From Chelativorans salis (GTDB lineage Bacteria; Pseudomonadota; Alphaproteobacteria; Rhizobiales; Rhizobiaceae): a stretch of DNA of 64,000 nt. Of the stretch, positions 19,240 to 29,090 are shown one piece after another (the stretch's first letter is position 1; each line of letters starts with the position of its first letter). Position numbers and translations under genes: made by a program. The DNA lies in NCBI RefSeq assembly GCF_025336525.1, contig NZ_JAOCZP010000002.1, positions 798,385 to 862,384 on the forward strand, read 5' to 3'. The notes under the pieces were generated by a model. The model saw only the letters and a list, made by a program, of their open reading frames with translations. It was not told the DNA's origin and ran no database searches.

Positions 19240-20502
19240 CTACAGATATTCGACGATGCGGCGCCCGGCGGAGATGTATTTCAGCGGATTGACGGCGGTG
19301 CCGTTGTGCCGCACCTCGTAGTGCAGGTGCGGGCCCGTGGAGCGGCCGCTGCTGCCGGCCTGACCAATGACCGCGCCGGCATCGACCTTGTCCCCCGGCT
19401 TGACCAGGATTTTGCTCAGATGGGCGTAGCGGGTGGTGATGCTGCCGCCATGGTCGACCTCGACCATGCGCCCATAGCCGCCGTTCCAGCCGGCGGTGAC
19501 GACCGTGCCGGCACCCGTGGCCTGGATCGACGCACCGCGGCGAGCACGAAAGTCGACGCCGGAGTGATGTGCCGGCCGCCGCAGGATGGGGTCGCGCCGC
19601 AGGCCGAACCCGCTGGTCACGGCCGCGCCTGGAAGCGGGTTGGCGATGGGGATACGCCGTGCCGTCTGTTTCAGCTCGTCAAGCCGCTGCAGCGCCTCGT
19701 CGAGCTCGCGCACCTTCTCTTTGAAGCCAGCATTCGCCGCCGGCGCGATAAGCGGGCCGCCGACATCTTCTTCTCCATAGCCGTCAGCAACGGAGATGCC
19801 GGCCGAACCGAGCGCATCGGCGATCGTCTCGGCGGTCCTGTACACCTCCTCGGCAAGTGTTTCCACGCGTTCGATCTGCTCCGCCTCGATATCGCGCAGC
19901 GAGTGGTCGATAGCCGCGAACGTGCGATCAGCCTTTGTGACTTCGGTTTCCTGGCTGATGCCGCGGATCGGCCAGGGCATACGCGATGACGTCACAGCGG
20001 CATAAGTGGTGCCGGTGACCATCTCATCGAGCTGAAAGCCATCGCCATCGGCGCGGATATCGGGACGCGGGGAGGGGACGGGTATCTCCTCGCCGCTTGG
20101 ACCTCCTGTGCGCTCCAGAACGGGAACGAGTTGACCGTGGCGCTCGCTCAGCCGCTCCTGGCGTTCGATGAGCTCGCCCACCTTACGCTGCATGAGCTGC
20201 TGGTCCAGCAGCTGCCGGCTGGTGACACGGTCGACCTGCGCTCTGAGAGCGGAGATGCGGTCCTCATAGGCCTGTTGCAGGCGTGCCTGGCGCGCCATTG
20301 CGGAGCCGATGAGATCGTCGCGCATCACCAGATAGGCTGTCGCCGCGAGATAGCCCACCGCCGCGACTGTCAGCGCCGTGCCGGCAACCGCCGCCAGCCA
20401 GGGGCGTACCGTGAAATAACGGATGTCGTCGCCGTCCGCGACGATAATCGTTGTCGGCTTTCTGCGCCTGCGGAATATATCCGCCCCTTGTAATCGCTTC
20501 AC
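19240..20502 (-). CDS. Membrane-anchored M23 (LytM) peptidoglycan endopeptidase
   Basis: A 420-residue protein with a short cytoplasmic N-terminus, one membrane helix at about residues 34-60 (WLAAVAGTALTVAAVGYLAA), coiled-coil segments (about 70-125 and 195-285) and a C-terminal M23 domain. All zinc ligands are visible: His 313 and Asp 317 in HHSGVDF, and HLH at 392-394. The domain should be an active metallo-endopeptidase cutting cross-links in peptidoglycan, in contrast to the degenerate LytM of the NlpD-like protein at 6332. The layout resembles MepM/DipM-type division or growth factors of alphaproteobacteria. It converges on tig. Confidence 0.88.
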   Translation of the reverse strand: MKRLQGADIFRRRRKPTTIIVADGDDIRYFTVRPWLAAVAGTALTVAAVGYLAATAYLVMRDDLIGSAMARQARLQQAYEDRISALRAQVDRVTSRQLLDQQLMQRKVGELIERQERLSERHGQLVPVLERTGGPSGEEIPVPSPRPDIRADGDGFQLDEMVTGTTYAAVTSSRMPWPIRGISQETEVTKADRTFAAIDHSLRDIEAEQIERVETLAEEVYRTAETIADALGSAGISVADGYGEEDVGGPLIAPAANAGFKEKVRELDEALQRLDELKQTARRIPIANPLPGAAVTSGFGLRRDPILRRPAHHSGVDFRARRGASIQATGAGTVVTAGWNGGYGRMVEVDHGGSITTRYAHLSKILVKPGDKVDAGAVIGQAGSSGRSTGPHLHYEVRHNGTAVNPLKYISAGRRIVEYL

Positions 20503-20585
20503 CGGTCTGAGAGTCCATTTGTCTAGGATTCCAATTAAACCGATTACACTCCATTAGGGTTAACAAAGGCTTTGCCAGGGTGGCC

Positions 20586-21053
20586 TCAAAGCGCTTTCGC
20601 CGCCTCCAGTACGGCATCAACATGGCCCGGCACCTTCACCTTGCGCCAGACCTGCGCAATACGTCCGTCCGGCGCGATGAGGAAGGTGGTGCGCTCGACA
20701 CCCATATATTTGCGGCCATACATGCTTTTCTCGACCCACACGCCGTAGGCCTCTAGAACCTTCTTTTCCGGGTCGGAGACCAGATCGATCGCCAGCCCGT
20801 GCTTCGCCTTGAACTTGTCGTGGCTTTTCTGACTGTCGGGCGACATGCCGACGATGGCCACGCCGAGCGCGTCGAATTCGGCTTTGCGGGCGGTAAAGTC
20901 GATGGCCTGGGCGGTGCAGCCGCTGGTGTCGTCCTTGGGATAGAAGTAAAGAACCACCGGCTTGCCACGCAGCTCCGACAACCGGAGGCTTCCGCCGCCA
21001 TCCCGCGGCAGCTCGAAGTCGGGAGCTTCGTCGTCTTTGTCGAGACCGGCCAT
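20586..21053 (-). CDS. bcp: Thioredoxin-dependent peroxiredoxin, BCP/PrxQ type
   Basis: A 155-residue peroxiredoxin that reduces hydroperoxides. The peroxidatic site is YPKDDTSGCTAQAIDF with Cys 46; the Thr and the downstream Arg of the active site are in place. No second cysteine is present anywhere, so this is a 1-Cys form, unlike Escherichia coli Bcp. Relatives have TPGC where this one has TSGC. It lies upstream of the M23 peptidase on the same strand (84-base gap) and diverges from the large AsmA-like gene. Confidence 0.92.
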   Translation of the reverse strand: MAGLDKDDEAPDFELPRDGGGSLRLSELRGKPVVLYFYPKDDTSGCTAQAIDFTARKAEFDALGVAIVGMSPDSQKSHDKFKAKHGLAIDLVSDPEKKVLEAYGVWVEKSMYGRKYMGVERTTFLIAPDGRIAQVWRKVKVPGHVDAVLEAAKAL

Positions 21054-21122
21054 TTAATCACCTCTCTTTAGCGTTAGGCCGGCGTCCAACAAAATGTCTG
21101 AATTTCCCTGCAAGCCGGCCCC

Positions 21123-24100
21123 TTGAATCGGGCGCCCAGATATAATGGCCTAAAGGGATTCGTCCAACCGAACAGAAACGCTTTGACAGGTAGCCGCTTG
21201 GAGAACACGGGACCGGACCATGAGAAGGTGCACTTTCGGCGCAGCGAGATCGCCTCGCTGAAGCGCTTTCCGTCCGCCACCTGCCCATCCTCGCGCCCTC
21301 TGCCCAAACAGTGGCGTGCACGTGTCCTTGGTTGGGCTGCGATCGTCGTTCTTGTGCTTCCTGTGTTGCTTTTGGCCTTTAGCGGCACGCTTTATTTGAT
21401 TGGCGTCGACGCGATCGGCAATGAGCGGCTGCGGATGGCGGCCGAGCGAGCCATCACCCGACTGGCGGGCTTCGACGCCGATGTCAGGCTTGGCGAGTTG
21501 CGTCTGGGGCTCGGCGAAGCCAGCCTGCTGGCGCTGGAGGTACGGAATGCACGTATTGCCAGAGCCGACAACGGCGTGGTGCTCGCCAGTGCCGGCACGC
21601 TGCGCTTCGGCCTCAAGGCGCTGCCGCTGCTGGATGGCAGGATAGAGGTTGCGCAGGTGGGACTTACCGATGCCGCGATCTCGCCCGCAGGCCTACCCAT
21701 GCTGCAGAATGGAGGTCTCAAAGCGCCGGTCATGAAGCCGGACGAGGTTTATGCGGCGGTTTTCGACACTGTGAAACGGGCATTCACGACGACGGAGTCC
21801 TCCGGCCTCAATCGCATCAGCCTGACCAATGTCGGCCTGCGAACGGCGCAAGGGCAGGACGTTCCCGATTTTCAGATCGAGACGCTCCAGTTGCGCCGGG
21901 TGGGAGAGGCGGAGATCGTGCTTGAAGGCTCAGCCGTCCACCGCGGCCGTGGCATCACCCTCAGCGGAAAGGCCGAACGTGACAGACAGAGCGGCGCGAT
22001 CACGGCCTTGTCGCTCGATGTCGTGGCGCCCGATACCGACAGCGCGAGCGCGGATGGATCGGAAGGAGCCGTGGTTGCGCTCGGCCATGCACAGCTGTCG
22101 TTGTCGGGCAGCGAAGCCGGAGGTGAGGAGGAGGGCTGGCTGGCGCTCGATATGCGGCTCGAGGAACTCGTCGCCAAGGTCGACAAGGATACGCTGTCGC
22201 TCGACGAGGCGTCCATGCGCGCCGCCTTTGCCGAGGGTGACGAGGCCTTCTCCGTGGTTGCTTCCCGGATCGGGGCAGGGCGGACACAAGTCAATTTTCA
22301 AGGAGCAGTGGTTCCTATCACGACAACTGACGGCGAACCGGCCTATGGATATGATCTGGTGTCGCGCAACTCGGTGCTCGCGCCGGCGGATTCGCCCGAA
22401 CCGGCGCTTCCCGTTGCCATGCGACTGGCCGGCCGGTACGAGCCGGCGGCATCGCGGCTGAACGCGGAGAAGATCGAGGTGCGTACTTCCGACGGGGAAC
22501 TAGCCGGGAGTGCAGTGCTGACGATGCCAGCGGGTATGTCGCCCGGTATCAGGTTGGCGATCTATGTCGCGGACATGCCAACGGCGCATGCCAAGCAGTT
22601 CTGGCCGTGGTTTGCGGCGGGCGGGGCGCGCAACTGGACGTTGGAACACGTCTTTGGCGGGCGCGTGCGCGACAGCAATATGCGGCTTAACGTGCCGCCC
22701 GGCCGCCTCGGAAATGGAGTACCCCTGTCGCAGGAGGAGGTGGTCGGCCGGTTTGCCCTGGCGAACACGCGTTTCGACATCGCCGGCGATATCCCGCCGG
22801 TGCGCGACGGAACCGGCTGGGTCGAGTTTCGTGGTACGGATGTGGCGGTGGGCCTGTCGCAGGGCAAGATCTACATGCCGAGCGGGCGCATGGTGGAGGT
22901 GAGCCATGGCAGCCTGATGATCGACGCCGCGCACCAGAAGCCACGTATCGGCAAGCTGGAGATCGATGTCGAGGGTGAGGCTGCCGCAATGGTCGAACTC
23001 GCCTCCTACGAACCCATCGATGCCTCGCGGTTCCACGACATCACCCCTGGCGATCTCGATGGCGGGGCGTCCGGGCACATCAGCGCCGACATCCCGCTAC
23101 AGGCCGGCATCCCGGTAAAGAATCTCGACTGGCGTGTCGCCCTCGACTACGAGGACCTGTCGATCGCCAAGCCTTTCGAAGGTCAGGAGGTGACGAATGC
23201 GAACGGCTCGCTTCTCGTGCAGCCGGACAGGGCCGAATTCTCCGCCGAGGCCGAGCTAAACGCGGTGCCCGCGCGCCTGCGTGTCGTCGAGCCCTTGGGC
23301 GGTTCGGAAGTGGAGCGGGTGCGCCATGTCGAATTGCAGATGGACAATGCGGCGCGCGACAGGCTCTTTCCCGGTTTGGACGTGCTGGTCTCCGGACCCT
23401 TCGAAATCGTCTATGACGAGCAGCCTGACGGGCGCAAGAAGGTTGCCGTGGCGCTCGATACCGCGCGTCTGACCGTGCCGTGGATCGGTTGGCAGAAGGG
23501 TGCCGGCATACCGGCCACCGCCAGCTTCTTCCTGAAAGAGGACGGCGAGGTGTCGGAACTGTCCGAATTTGCCCTGGACGGCGAGAGTTTCGCGGTAAGC
23601 GGCCAAATTCGCCTTGCCGGCGGTGGCTTGCAGGAAGCACGGTTGAACAAAGTGCGCCTCAACCGCATCGACAACTATGCCGCCACCATCCGGCGCACGG
23701 GTAGCGGCTATTCGGTGTCTGTGAACGGTGGTTCGTTCGATGCGCGCGGGGTGATCGAACGTGCCCTGGGCAACAAGGGAACAGGGAACGACGGCGCAGG
23801 TAGCGAGGGTGGGGTCACGGTGAAAGCATCGCTTGCCACGGTGCAGGGTTTCAACGGCGAAAGCCTGGAACAGGTGGAAATGACCTATTCGGCCGAAGGG
23901 GCGCAGCCGGAGCGGTTGTCCGTACGTGCCGCCGCGGCCGCGCACGGCGCCGTGCAGCTTACGAAAGGCGTGGAGCAGGGGCGCAGCACCGTCCGTGCCA
24001 CCTCAAGCAACGCCGGCGCCCTCTTGCGCTTCCTCAACATCTATCCGCACGTCGAGGGTGGACAACTCAGCCTCGCACTCACAGGCGCGAGCGACGACGA

Positions 24101-24557
24101 TCTTTCCGGTCAGTTCGAGATCCGCGATTTCTGGGTCGTCAATGAAGAACGGCTGGGATCGCTTGTCGCCGCCAGCACAGAGAACTCCAACGGCGAAGTG
24201 GATGCCTCGCGCGTTCAGTTCGAGCGCGGTTCCGCCGTGCTCTCCAAGGGGCGGGAGCAGTTGAAGATCAGAAACGGTGTGCTGCGCGGCCCTTTGATCG
24301 GCTCGACCTTCCAGGGAACGCTATACGATCCCAACGACAACACCGCTATCACCGGCACCTTCCTACCGCTCTACGGAATCAACCGGGTTTTCGGCGAAAT
24401 CCCCATCATCGGCCAAATCCTCGGCAACGGGCGCAACGGCGGCCTTATCGGCATCACATACCGGCTCACCGGAAAGCTCGAAGCCCCTACGCTGGAGATC
24501 AACCCCATCTCCGCCATCGCGCCGGGAATCTTTCGCCGGATATTCGAGTTCCACTAG
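21123..24557 (+). CDS. AsmA/YhdP-like envelope protein (DUF3971)
   Basis: A 1144-residue protein with one N-terminal membrane helix (about residues 71-92, LGWAAIVVLVLPVLLLAFSG) and a very long periplasmic part rich in beta-strand repeats. DUF3971 and AsmA-like C-terminal regions are suggested by stretches such as GGQLSLALTGASDDDLSGQFEIRDF and by the end LTGKLEAPTLEINPISAIAPGIFRRIFEF, which is typical. The family (YhdP, TamB, AsmA) is thought to carry phospholipids across the periplasm. The TTG start at 21123 is uncertain: a later start would shorten the cytoplasmic tail. A dispersed palindrome follows the stop. Confidence 0.82.
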   Translation: MNRAPRYNGLKGFVQPNRNALTGSRLENTGPDHEKVHFRRSEIASLKRFPSATCPSSRPLPKQWRARVLGWAAIVVLVLPVLLLAFSGTLYLIGVDAIGNERLRMAAERAITRLAGFDADVRLGELRLGLGEASLLALEVRNARIARADNGVVLASAGTLRFGLKALPLLDGRIEVAQVGLTDAAISPAGLPMLQNGGLKAPVMKPDEVYAAVFDTVKRAFTTTESSGLNRISLTNVGLRTAQGQDVPDFQIETLQLRRVGEAEIVLEGSAVHRGRGITLSGKAERDRQSGAITALSLDVVAPDTDSASADGSEGAVVALGHAQLSLSGSEAGGEEEGWLALDMRLEELVAKVDKDTLSLDEASMRAAFAEGDEAFSVVASRIGAGRTQVNFQGAVVPITTTDGEPAYGYDLVSRNSVLAPADSPEPALPVAMRLAGRYEPAASRLNAEKIEVRTSDGELAGSAVLTMPAGMSPGIRLAIYVADMPTAHAKQFWPWFAAGGARNWTLEHVFGGRVRDSNMRLNVPPGRLGNGVPLSQEEVVGRFALANTRFDIAGDIPPVRDGTGWVEFRGTDVAVGLSQGKIYMPSGRMVEVSHGSLMIDAAHQKPRIGKLEIDVEGEAAAMVELASYEPIDASRFHDITPGDLDGGASGHISADIPLQAGIPVKNLDWRVALDYEDLSIAKPFEGQEVTNANGSLLVQPDRAEFSAEAELNAVPARLRVVEPLGGSEVERVRHVELQMDNAARDRLFPGLDVLVSGPFEIVYDEQPDGRKKVAVALDTARLTVPWIGWQKGAGIPATASFFLKEDGEVSELSEFALDGESFAVSGQIRLAGGGLQEARLNKVRLNRIDNYAATIRRTGSGYSVSVNGGSFDARGVIERALGNKGTGNDGAGSEGGVTVKASLATVQGFNGESLEQVEMTYSAEGAQPERLSVRAAAAAHGAVQLTKGVEQGRSTVRATSSNAGALLRFLNIYPHVEGGQLSLALTGASDDDLSGQFEIRDFWVVNEERLGSLVAASTENSNGEVDASRVQFERGSAVLSKGREQLKIRNGVLRGPLIGSTFQGTLYDPNDNTAITGTFLPLYGINRVFGEIPIIGQILGNGRNGGLIGITYRLTGKLEAPTLEINPISAIAPGIFRRIFEFH

Positions 24558-24609
24558 ATCGTATCATCGTTTCATGGTTCGGATGATCCGGTCGACCCTT
24601 TGTATCGTC

Positions 24610-24653
24610 GCAATTCCGAACGGAAAGCCGGCTTCCATTTTTCCTGGAATTGC
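24610..24653 (-). repeat. Dispersed palindromic repeat, copy B
   Basis: A 44-base element bounded by GCAATTCC and GGAATTGC. Its reverse complement matches copy A (6192-6235) with only a handful of differences, mostly transitions in the middle. It lies between the convergent AsmA-like and lexA genes, and the surrounding 159-base spacer shows no gene. Confidence 0.6.
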
Positions 24654-24716
24654 TTGTTGTTTCCCTTCTCCTGCCGGGCGCAGGAGGGTGCTGCTGTGCG
24701 CAGGAAAGAAGGCGCA

Positions 24717-25427
24717 TCAATAGCGGCGGATGAGGCCAACCAGCCGGCCCTGCACTTTCACCCGGTCCGGGCCGAAAATGCGTGTCTCGTAAGCCGGGTT
24801 CGCCGCTTCCAACGCTATCGAGGCACCCTTGCGGCGGAAGCGCTTGAGGGTGGCTTCCTCATCGTCAACCAATGCCACGACGATCTCGCCGGGATTGGCG
24901 GTCTGGGTCTGGCGGACGATGACCGTATCGCCATCGAAGATGCCGGCCTCGATCATCGAATCGCCCTTTACCTCGAGCGCAAAATGCTCGCCGCTCGACA
25001 GCATGTCGGGCGGCACACCGATGGAGTGGGTCTGGTGCTGGATGGCCTCGATAGGCACGCCGGCGGCGATCCGCCCCATGACGGGAATGGAGACGACGCC
25101 CGACGCATCGTCGTTGCTGGCCTGCGGCTTGGGCGCCGGTGCCGCGCGGCTCTGGCCGCCCTCTATGACGCTGGGCGAGAACTTGCGCGGGGCCCCGAGC
25201 CCCGGGGCGATCGAATCGGGTAGCCGCAGCACTTCCAGCGCGCGCGCCCGGTTGGGCAGGCGGCGAATGAAGCCGCGCTCCTCGAGCGCGGTGATCAGCC
25301 GGTGGATGCCGGACTTCGAGGCCAGATCCAATGCCTCCTTCATCTCGTCGAAGGAGGGCGGTATGCCCGTCTCCTTCAGACGGTCGTGGATGAAAAGCAG
25401 CAGCTCGTGCTGTTTGCGTGTCAGCAT
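24717..25427 (-). CDS. lexA: SOS repressor LexA
   Basis: A 236-residue repressor. The winged helix-turn-helix (residues 1-65) starts [21 protein letters not shown], which sets the start at 25427 although the frame runs to 25466. The autocleavage site is Ala122-Gly123 ([11 protein letters not shown]), the catalytic serine is Ser157 in GDSM and the lysine is Lys195. RecA-stimulated self-cleavage should release SOS genes. Its own promoter region carries a LexA box at 25476-25490. The gene sits behind trpDC-moaC-moeA, the usual rhizobial order. Confidence 0.96.
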   Translation of the reverse strand: MLTRKQHELLLFIHDRLKETGIPPSFDEMKEALDLASKSGIHRLITALEERGFIRRLPNRARALEVLRLPDSIAPGLGAPRKFSPSVIEGGQSRAAPAPKPQASNDDASGVVSIPVMGRIAAGVPIEAIQHQTHSIGVPPDMLSSGEHFALEVKGDSMIEAGIFDGDTVIVRQTQTANPGEIVVALVDDEEATLKRFRRKGASIALEAANPAYETRIFGPDRVKVQGRLVGLIRRY

Positions 25428-25475
25428 CGGTTCCACCCTGGGAATCAGTAAACAAAACCAGAACATAACGTAGAC

Positions 25476-25490
25476 GTTCCAGTTGTGTTC
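25476..25490. promoter_or_regulatory. LexA box (SOS operator) upstream of lexA
   Basis: GTTCCAGTTGTGTTC on the plus strand reads GAAC-N7-GAAC on the lexA strand, the direct-repeat operator of alphaproteobacterial LexA. It lies 49 bases before the lexA ATG. On the minus strand TTGCGG and TACGTT, 17 bases apart, flank it and may be the -35 and -10 boxes, so bound LexA would block RNA polymerase. This implies autoregulation. Confidence 0.85.
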
Positions 25491-25523
25491 CGCAATAGGA
25501 AAATTGTAGAGGTGTCGGAACCG

Positions 25524-26729
25524 TCAGCGCAGCATCAGCACCTGGCAGCGCGCGCCCGCCTCGCTCGGCCCGGCATTCGGCTCGCGGACGACGAGGGCGT
25601 TGGCGGCGGCGAGCGTGCTGAGCATGGAGGAATCCTGTAGCTCGAACGGCGTCGCGACCAGCCCGCGCGGCCCGCGGGAGACCGAGGCACGTACATAATC
25701 CTGCCGCCCGTCATTGGCCCGCATGGGCGCTGCGAGCTCGGCGTGGCGCAGGTCCGGCGTGAAGGTCCGGCCGGAAAGTCGGGCGATCATCGGCCGCAGG
25801 AAGAGATGCGCGCACACCAGACTGGAGACCGGATTGCCTGGCAGGCCAAGCACGCGGGTCGCTTCACGGCGACCGAACATCATCGGCTTGCCGGGCCGAA
25901 TGGCGACTTTCCAGAACGAAAGGGCGATGCCTTCCGCCTCGAGCACCCGGCGCACCAGATCGTGCTCTCCCACCGACGCACCGCCGAGCGTGATGACGAT
26001 GTCGGCGCTCGCGGTGAGCGCCTTGCGAAGGGCGGCGGCAATTTCCTCCTCACGGTCGGCGACGATGCCGAGATCGGCAACTCTCGCACCGTCGCGCCCG
26101 GCAAGGGCGGCGATGCCAAAATTGTTGGAGGCGACAATCTGGTCGGGACCGGGTTCGGTGCCCGGCGGCACGAGTTCGTCGCCGGTGGCGATGACGGCAA
26201 CGAGCGGCCGGCTCACCACTGGAAGCGTGGCATGTCCCGCGGCCGCAGCCAGCGACAGGGCTGCCGGATCGAGCACCCTGCCTTGCTCCAGAACCGGATC
26301 TCCCTCGCGGAAATCAAGGCCGGCGCGGCGGATGTGCCGCCCGGCAGAAACGGGCTCTGCGGCCTCGATGCGACCGTCGGCCAGTATGTGCGCGTTTTCT
26401 TGGATGAGAACGGCGTCCGCGCCCTCCGGCACGGGGGCGCCGGTGAAGATGCGCACGGTCTCGCCCGGCTGGAGCGCTCCGGAAAAGCGATGTCCCGCCA
26501 TCGATTCGCCGATGACTGAAAGGGTTGCAGGAGCCGTTTCGACATCCACCGCACGAACGGCGTAGCCGTCCATGGCCGAGGCATTGAAGGGCGGCTGTGT
26601 ACGCCGGGCCTTCAGCGGCGCGGCAAGCACGCGGTCGGCTGCTTCTGTGAGTGGCACGTCCTCGGTGGCGAGGGGGCCGAGGCCGTCGAGTATACGCTCC
26701 AGTGCCTCGTCAACCGGAAGCAGAGCCAT
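25524..26729 (-). CDS. moeA: Molybdopterin molybdenumtransferase MoeA
   Basis: A 401-residue enzyme that inserts molybdate into adenylylated molybdopterin. ATG 26729 gives [20 protein letters not shown]; the frame extends a few codons further but lacks family sequence. Landmarks are [12 protein letters not shown] near residue 50, [19 protein letters not shown], the MoCF domain signature [13 protein letters not shown] and [16 protein letters not shown]. The start overlaps the moaC end by 20 bases, so the two are coupled. It is last in ppiD-trpD-trpC-moaC-moeA on the minus strand. Confidence 0.95.
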   Translation of the reverse strand: MALLPVDEALERILDGLGPLATEDVPLTEAADRVLAAPLKARRTQPPFNASAMDGYAVRAVDVETAPATLSVIGESMAGHRFSGALQPGETVRIFTGAPVPEGADAVLIQENAHILADGRIEAAEPVSAGRHIRRAGLDFREGDPVLEQGRVLDPAALSLAAAAGHATLPVVSRPLVAVIATGDELVPPGTEPGPDQIVASNNFGIAALAGRDGARVADLGIVADREEEIAAALRKALTASADIVITLGGASVGEHDLVRRVLEAEGIALSFWKVAIRPGKPMMFGRREATRVLGLPGNPVSSLVCAHLFLRPMIARLSGRTFTPDLRHAELAAPMRANDGRQDYVRASVSRGPRGLVATPFELQDSSMLSTLAAANALVVREPNAGPSEAGARCQVLMLR

Positions 26730-27228
26730 CGTCCGCTCCCTGCGCACGCCAGGCGCCCGACCTGCCGCCCGTCTTCTCCTTAAGACGCACCTCGCCGATG
26801 ACCATTCCCTTGTCCAGAGCCTTGGCCATATCGTAGATCGTCAGGCAAGCGACGGAGACGGCCGTCAGCGCCTCCATCTCGACGCCTGTCTTGCCGGTCA
26901 CGCGCGCCATCGCCTCGACGCGCAGGCCGGGCAGGGCCTCGTCCGGCACGATGTCGACGGCGACCTTGGTCAGCGCCAGCGGGTGGCAGAGCGGAATGAG
27001 GTCGTGCGTCTTCTTCGCCGCCATGATGCCGGCGAGCCGGGCGACGGCTATGACATCGCCTTTCTTGGCGTCGCCGGCCATGATCGCCCGCAGGGTCTCC
27101 GGCGCCATGGTCACGGCGCCGGCCGCGACAGCCGTGCGGGTCGTCTCGTCCTTTGCGCCAACGTCAACCATCTCCGCCCGTCCGTCGGCGCCAAGATGGG
27201 TCAGTCCGCTCTTTTCCTCGCCGGCCAT
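26710..27228 (-). CDS. moaC: Cyclic pyranopterin monophosphate synthase MoaC
   Basis: A 172-residue enzyme that converts the MoaA product (3',8-cyclo-7,8-dihydro-GTP) to cPMP in molybdenum cofactor synthesis. Conserved MoaC segments are [16 protein letters not shown] near residue 20, [30 protein letters not shown] and [23 protein letters not shown]. The final ~15 residues are a variable tail overlapping moeA. The start lies one base after the trpC stop. Only moaC and moeA of the pathway are in the window. Confidence 0.96.
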   Translation of the reverse strand: MAGEEKSGLTHLGADGRAEMVDVGAKDETTRTAVAAGAVTMAPETLRAIMAGDAKKGDVIAVARLAGIMAAKKTHDLIPLCHPLALTKVAVDIVPDEALPGLRVEAMARVTGKTGVEMEALTAVSVACLTIYDMAKALDKGMVIGEVRLKEKTGGRSGAWRAQGADDGSASG

Positions 27229-27229
27229 C

Positions 27230-28045
27230 TCAGCCTGCCGCCTCGACGTCTGTTTCCAGTCCTAGCAGCTTGCGCGTCGCCGCCTCAACGTCGTCCTGGC
27301 GCATCAGGCTCTCGCCGACGAGGAAGCTCGTGATGTCCAGCTTTGCAAGGCGCTGGCAGTCTTCGTAGGTGAAGATACCGCTCTCTCCGATGACGATGCG
27401 GTCCTCCGGCACCTTCGGCGCCAGTGTTTCGCATGTGGAAAGCGTCGTCTCGAAGGTTCTCAGATTGCGGTTGTTGATGCCGATCAGCGGCGAGGAGAGC
27501 TTGAGCGCGCGTTCCAGCTCGGCCTCGTCATGCACCTCCAGCAGCGCGTCCATGCCGAGTTCGGTGGCCGTCTCCTCCAGCGCGCTCGCCTCGTCGTCGG
27601 TCACACTCGCCATGATGATGAGAATTGCATCGGCTTCCCAAGCCCGCGCCTCGTAGACCTGGTAAGGCTCGAACATGAAATCCTTGCGCAGGGCAGGGAG
27701 CTTCGTCGCCCGCCGCGCCTCGGCGAGAAATTCGGGTGCACCCTGGAAGGACGGCTTATCCGTCAGCACCGAGAGGCAGGCCGCGCCGCCGCGCTCATAG
27801 GCCGCCGCCAGCCCCCGCGGGTCGAAATCGGCACGGATGAGCCCCTTCGAGGGGCTTGCCTTCTTGACCTCGGCGATGAGCGCCAGGCGATTGGCGGCAT
27901 GCTTTGCGCGAAGCGCCTCGGCAAAGCCGCGTACAGGCGCCGCCTCGCGCGCCCTTGCCGCAAGCTCGGCCTGGGGCAGGGCGGATTTCGCCGCGGCGAT
28001 CTCCTCGCGTTTGTAAGCCTCGATCTTGCGCAGAATGTCTGTCAT
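27230..28045 (-). CDS. trpC: Indole-3-glycerol phosphate synthase
   Basis: A 271-residue TIM-barrel enzyme of tryptophan synthesis that closes the indole ring of CdRP. Key segments are [16 protein letters not shown] with catalytic lysine and substrate-binding serine, [15 protein letters not shown] with the catalytic Lys, [26 protein letters not shown] and [16 protein letters not shown] 28045 is set by the conserved [16 protein letters not shown]. It lies 20 bases downstream of trpD and one base before moaC. It is monofunctional, without the trpF domain found in enterobacteria. Confidence 0.96.
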   Translation of the reverse strand: MTDILRKIEAYKREEIAAAKSALPQAELAARAREAAPVRGFAEALRAKHAANRLALIAEVKKASPSKGLIRADFDPRGLAAAYERGGAACLSVLTDKPSFQGAPEFLAEARRATKLPALRKDFMFEPYQVYEARAWEADAILIIMASVTDDEASALEETATELGMDALLEVHDEAELERALKLSSPLIGINNRNLRTFETTLSTCETLAPKVPEDRIVIGESGIFTYEDCQRLAKLDITSFLVGESLMRQDDVEAATRKLLGLETDVEAAG

Positions 28046-28065
28046 TACCGGTACCACTCTTGAAA

Positions 28066-29082
28066 CTATGCTTCCCGGTTCGACACGTCGACAAGCCTTT
28101 CGAGCGTGGCGAGCGCGCGGCCATCGTCGAGCGCTGCTGCCGCCAGCGCCACACCGTCTTTGAGCGTCGTGGCCTTGCCGGCCACGACGAGGGCGCCGCC
28201 GGCGTTGAGAAGAGCGATGTCGCGATAGGCATTCCTGGCGCCCTCCAGCACGGCGCGCAGCGCCTTTGCATTGTGTTCGCCGTCGCCGCCTTTCAACGCC
28301 GCCATGTCGGTGCGCGCGAGGCCCACTTCCTCGGGGATCACCTCGAAAGTGCGCACGGCGCCGTCCTCCAGCGCAGCCACGCGGGTCGTACCGGCGGTCG
28401 TCATCTCGTCGATCCCTTCGCCGTGCACCACCCAGGCTTTTTCCGCGCCGAGCTGCTTGAGCACATGGGCGATCGGTTCCACCCACTCGGGCGAAAAGAC
28501 GCCGACGAGCTGGCGTTTCACGCGCGCCGGGTTCGAGAGCGGCCCGAGCAGGTTGAAAATGGTGCGCGTGCCGAGCTCCACCCGCGTCGGCCCGACATGG
28601 CGCATGGCCGCATGGTGGGCCGGCGCGAACATGAAACCGACGCCGGCTTGCCGGATGCAGGCGGCGATCCGCTCCGGCCCGATCTCGATATCGACGCCGA
28701 GCGCGGCGAGGCTGTCGGCAGCGCCCGCGCGCGAGGAAAGCGCCCGGTTGCCGTGTTTGGCCACCGGCACACCGCAGCCGGCGACGATCAGGGCGGCACA
28801 GGTCGAAACGTTGTAGGTGCCCGAGGCATCGCCGCCGGTGCCGACGATGTCGACCGCATCCGCAGGGGCTTCCACCGGCAGCATCTTCGCCCGCATGGTG
28901 TCGACAGCGCCGCTTATCTCGTCGACCGTTTCCCCGCGCACCCTGAGCGCCATCAGGAAGCCACCGATCTGGCTCGGCGTGGCCTCGCCGGACATCATGA
29001 TCTCGAAGGCCTCGCGCGCCTCGGCGAAGCTAAGGGGCGTGCCGCCCGCCACCTTGGCGATATGTTGCTTGAGGTCTGTCAT
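28066..29082 (-). CDS. trpD: Anthranilate phosphoribosyltransferase
   Basis: A 338-residue enzyme that joins anthranilate to PRPP in tryptophan synthesis. Landmarks are the glycine-rich PRPP site [18 protein letters not shown] near residue 80, [39 protein letters not shown] with the anthranilate site, and GPLSNPA. The gene starts 8 bases after the ppiD stop and precedes trpC. It lacks a fused TrpG amidotransferase domain. trpE and trpG are not in the window. Confidence 0.96.
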   Translation of the reverse strand: MTDLKQHIAKVAGGTPLSFAEAREAFEIMMSGEATPSQIGGFLMALRVRGETVDEISGAVDTMRAKMLPVEAPADAVDIVGTGGDASGTYNVSTCAALIVAGCGVPVAKHGNRALSSRAGAADSLAALGVDIEIGPERIAACIRQAGVGFMFAPAHHAAMRHVGPTRVELGTRTIFNLLGPLSNPARVKRQLVGVFSPEWVEPIAHVLKQLGAEKAWVVHGEGIDEMTTAGTTRVAALEDGAVRTFEVIPEEVGLARTDMAALKGGDGEHNAKALRAVLEGARNAYRDIALLNAGGALVVAGKATTLKDGVALAAAALDDGRALATLERLVDVSNREA

Positions 29083-29090
29083 GAGCGGCC

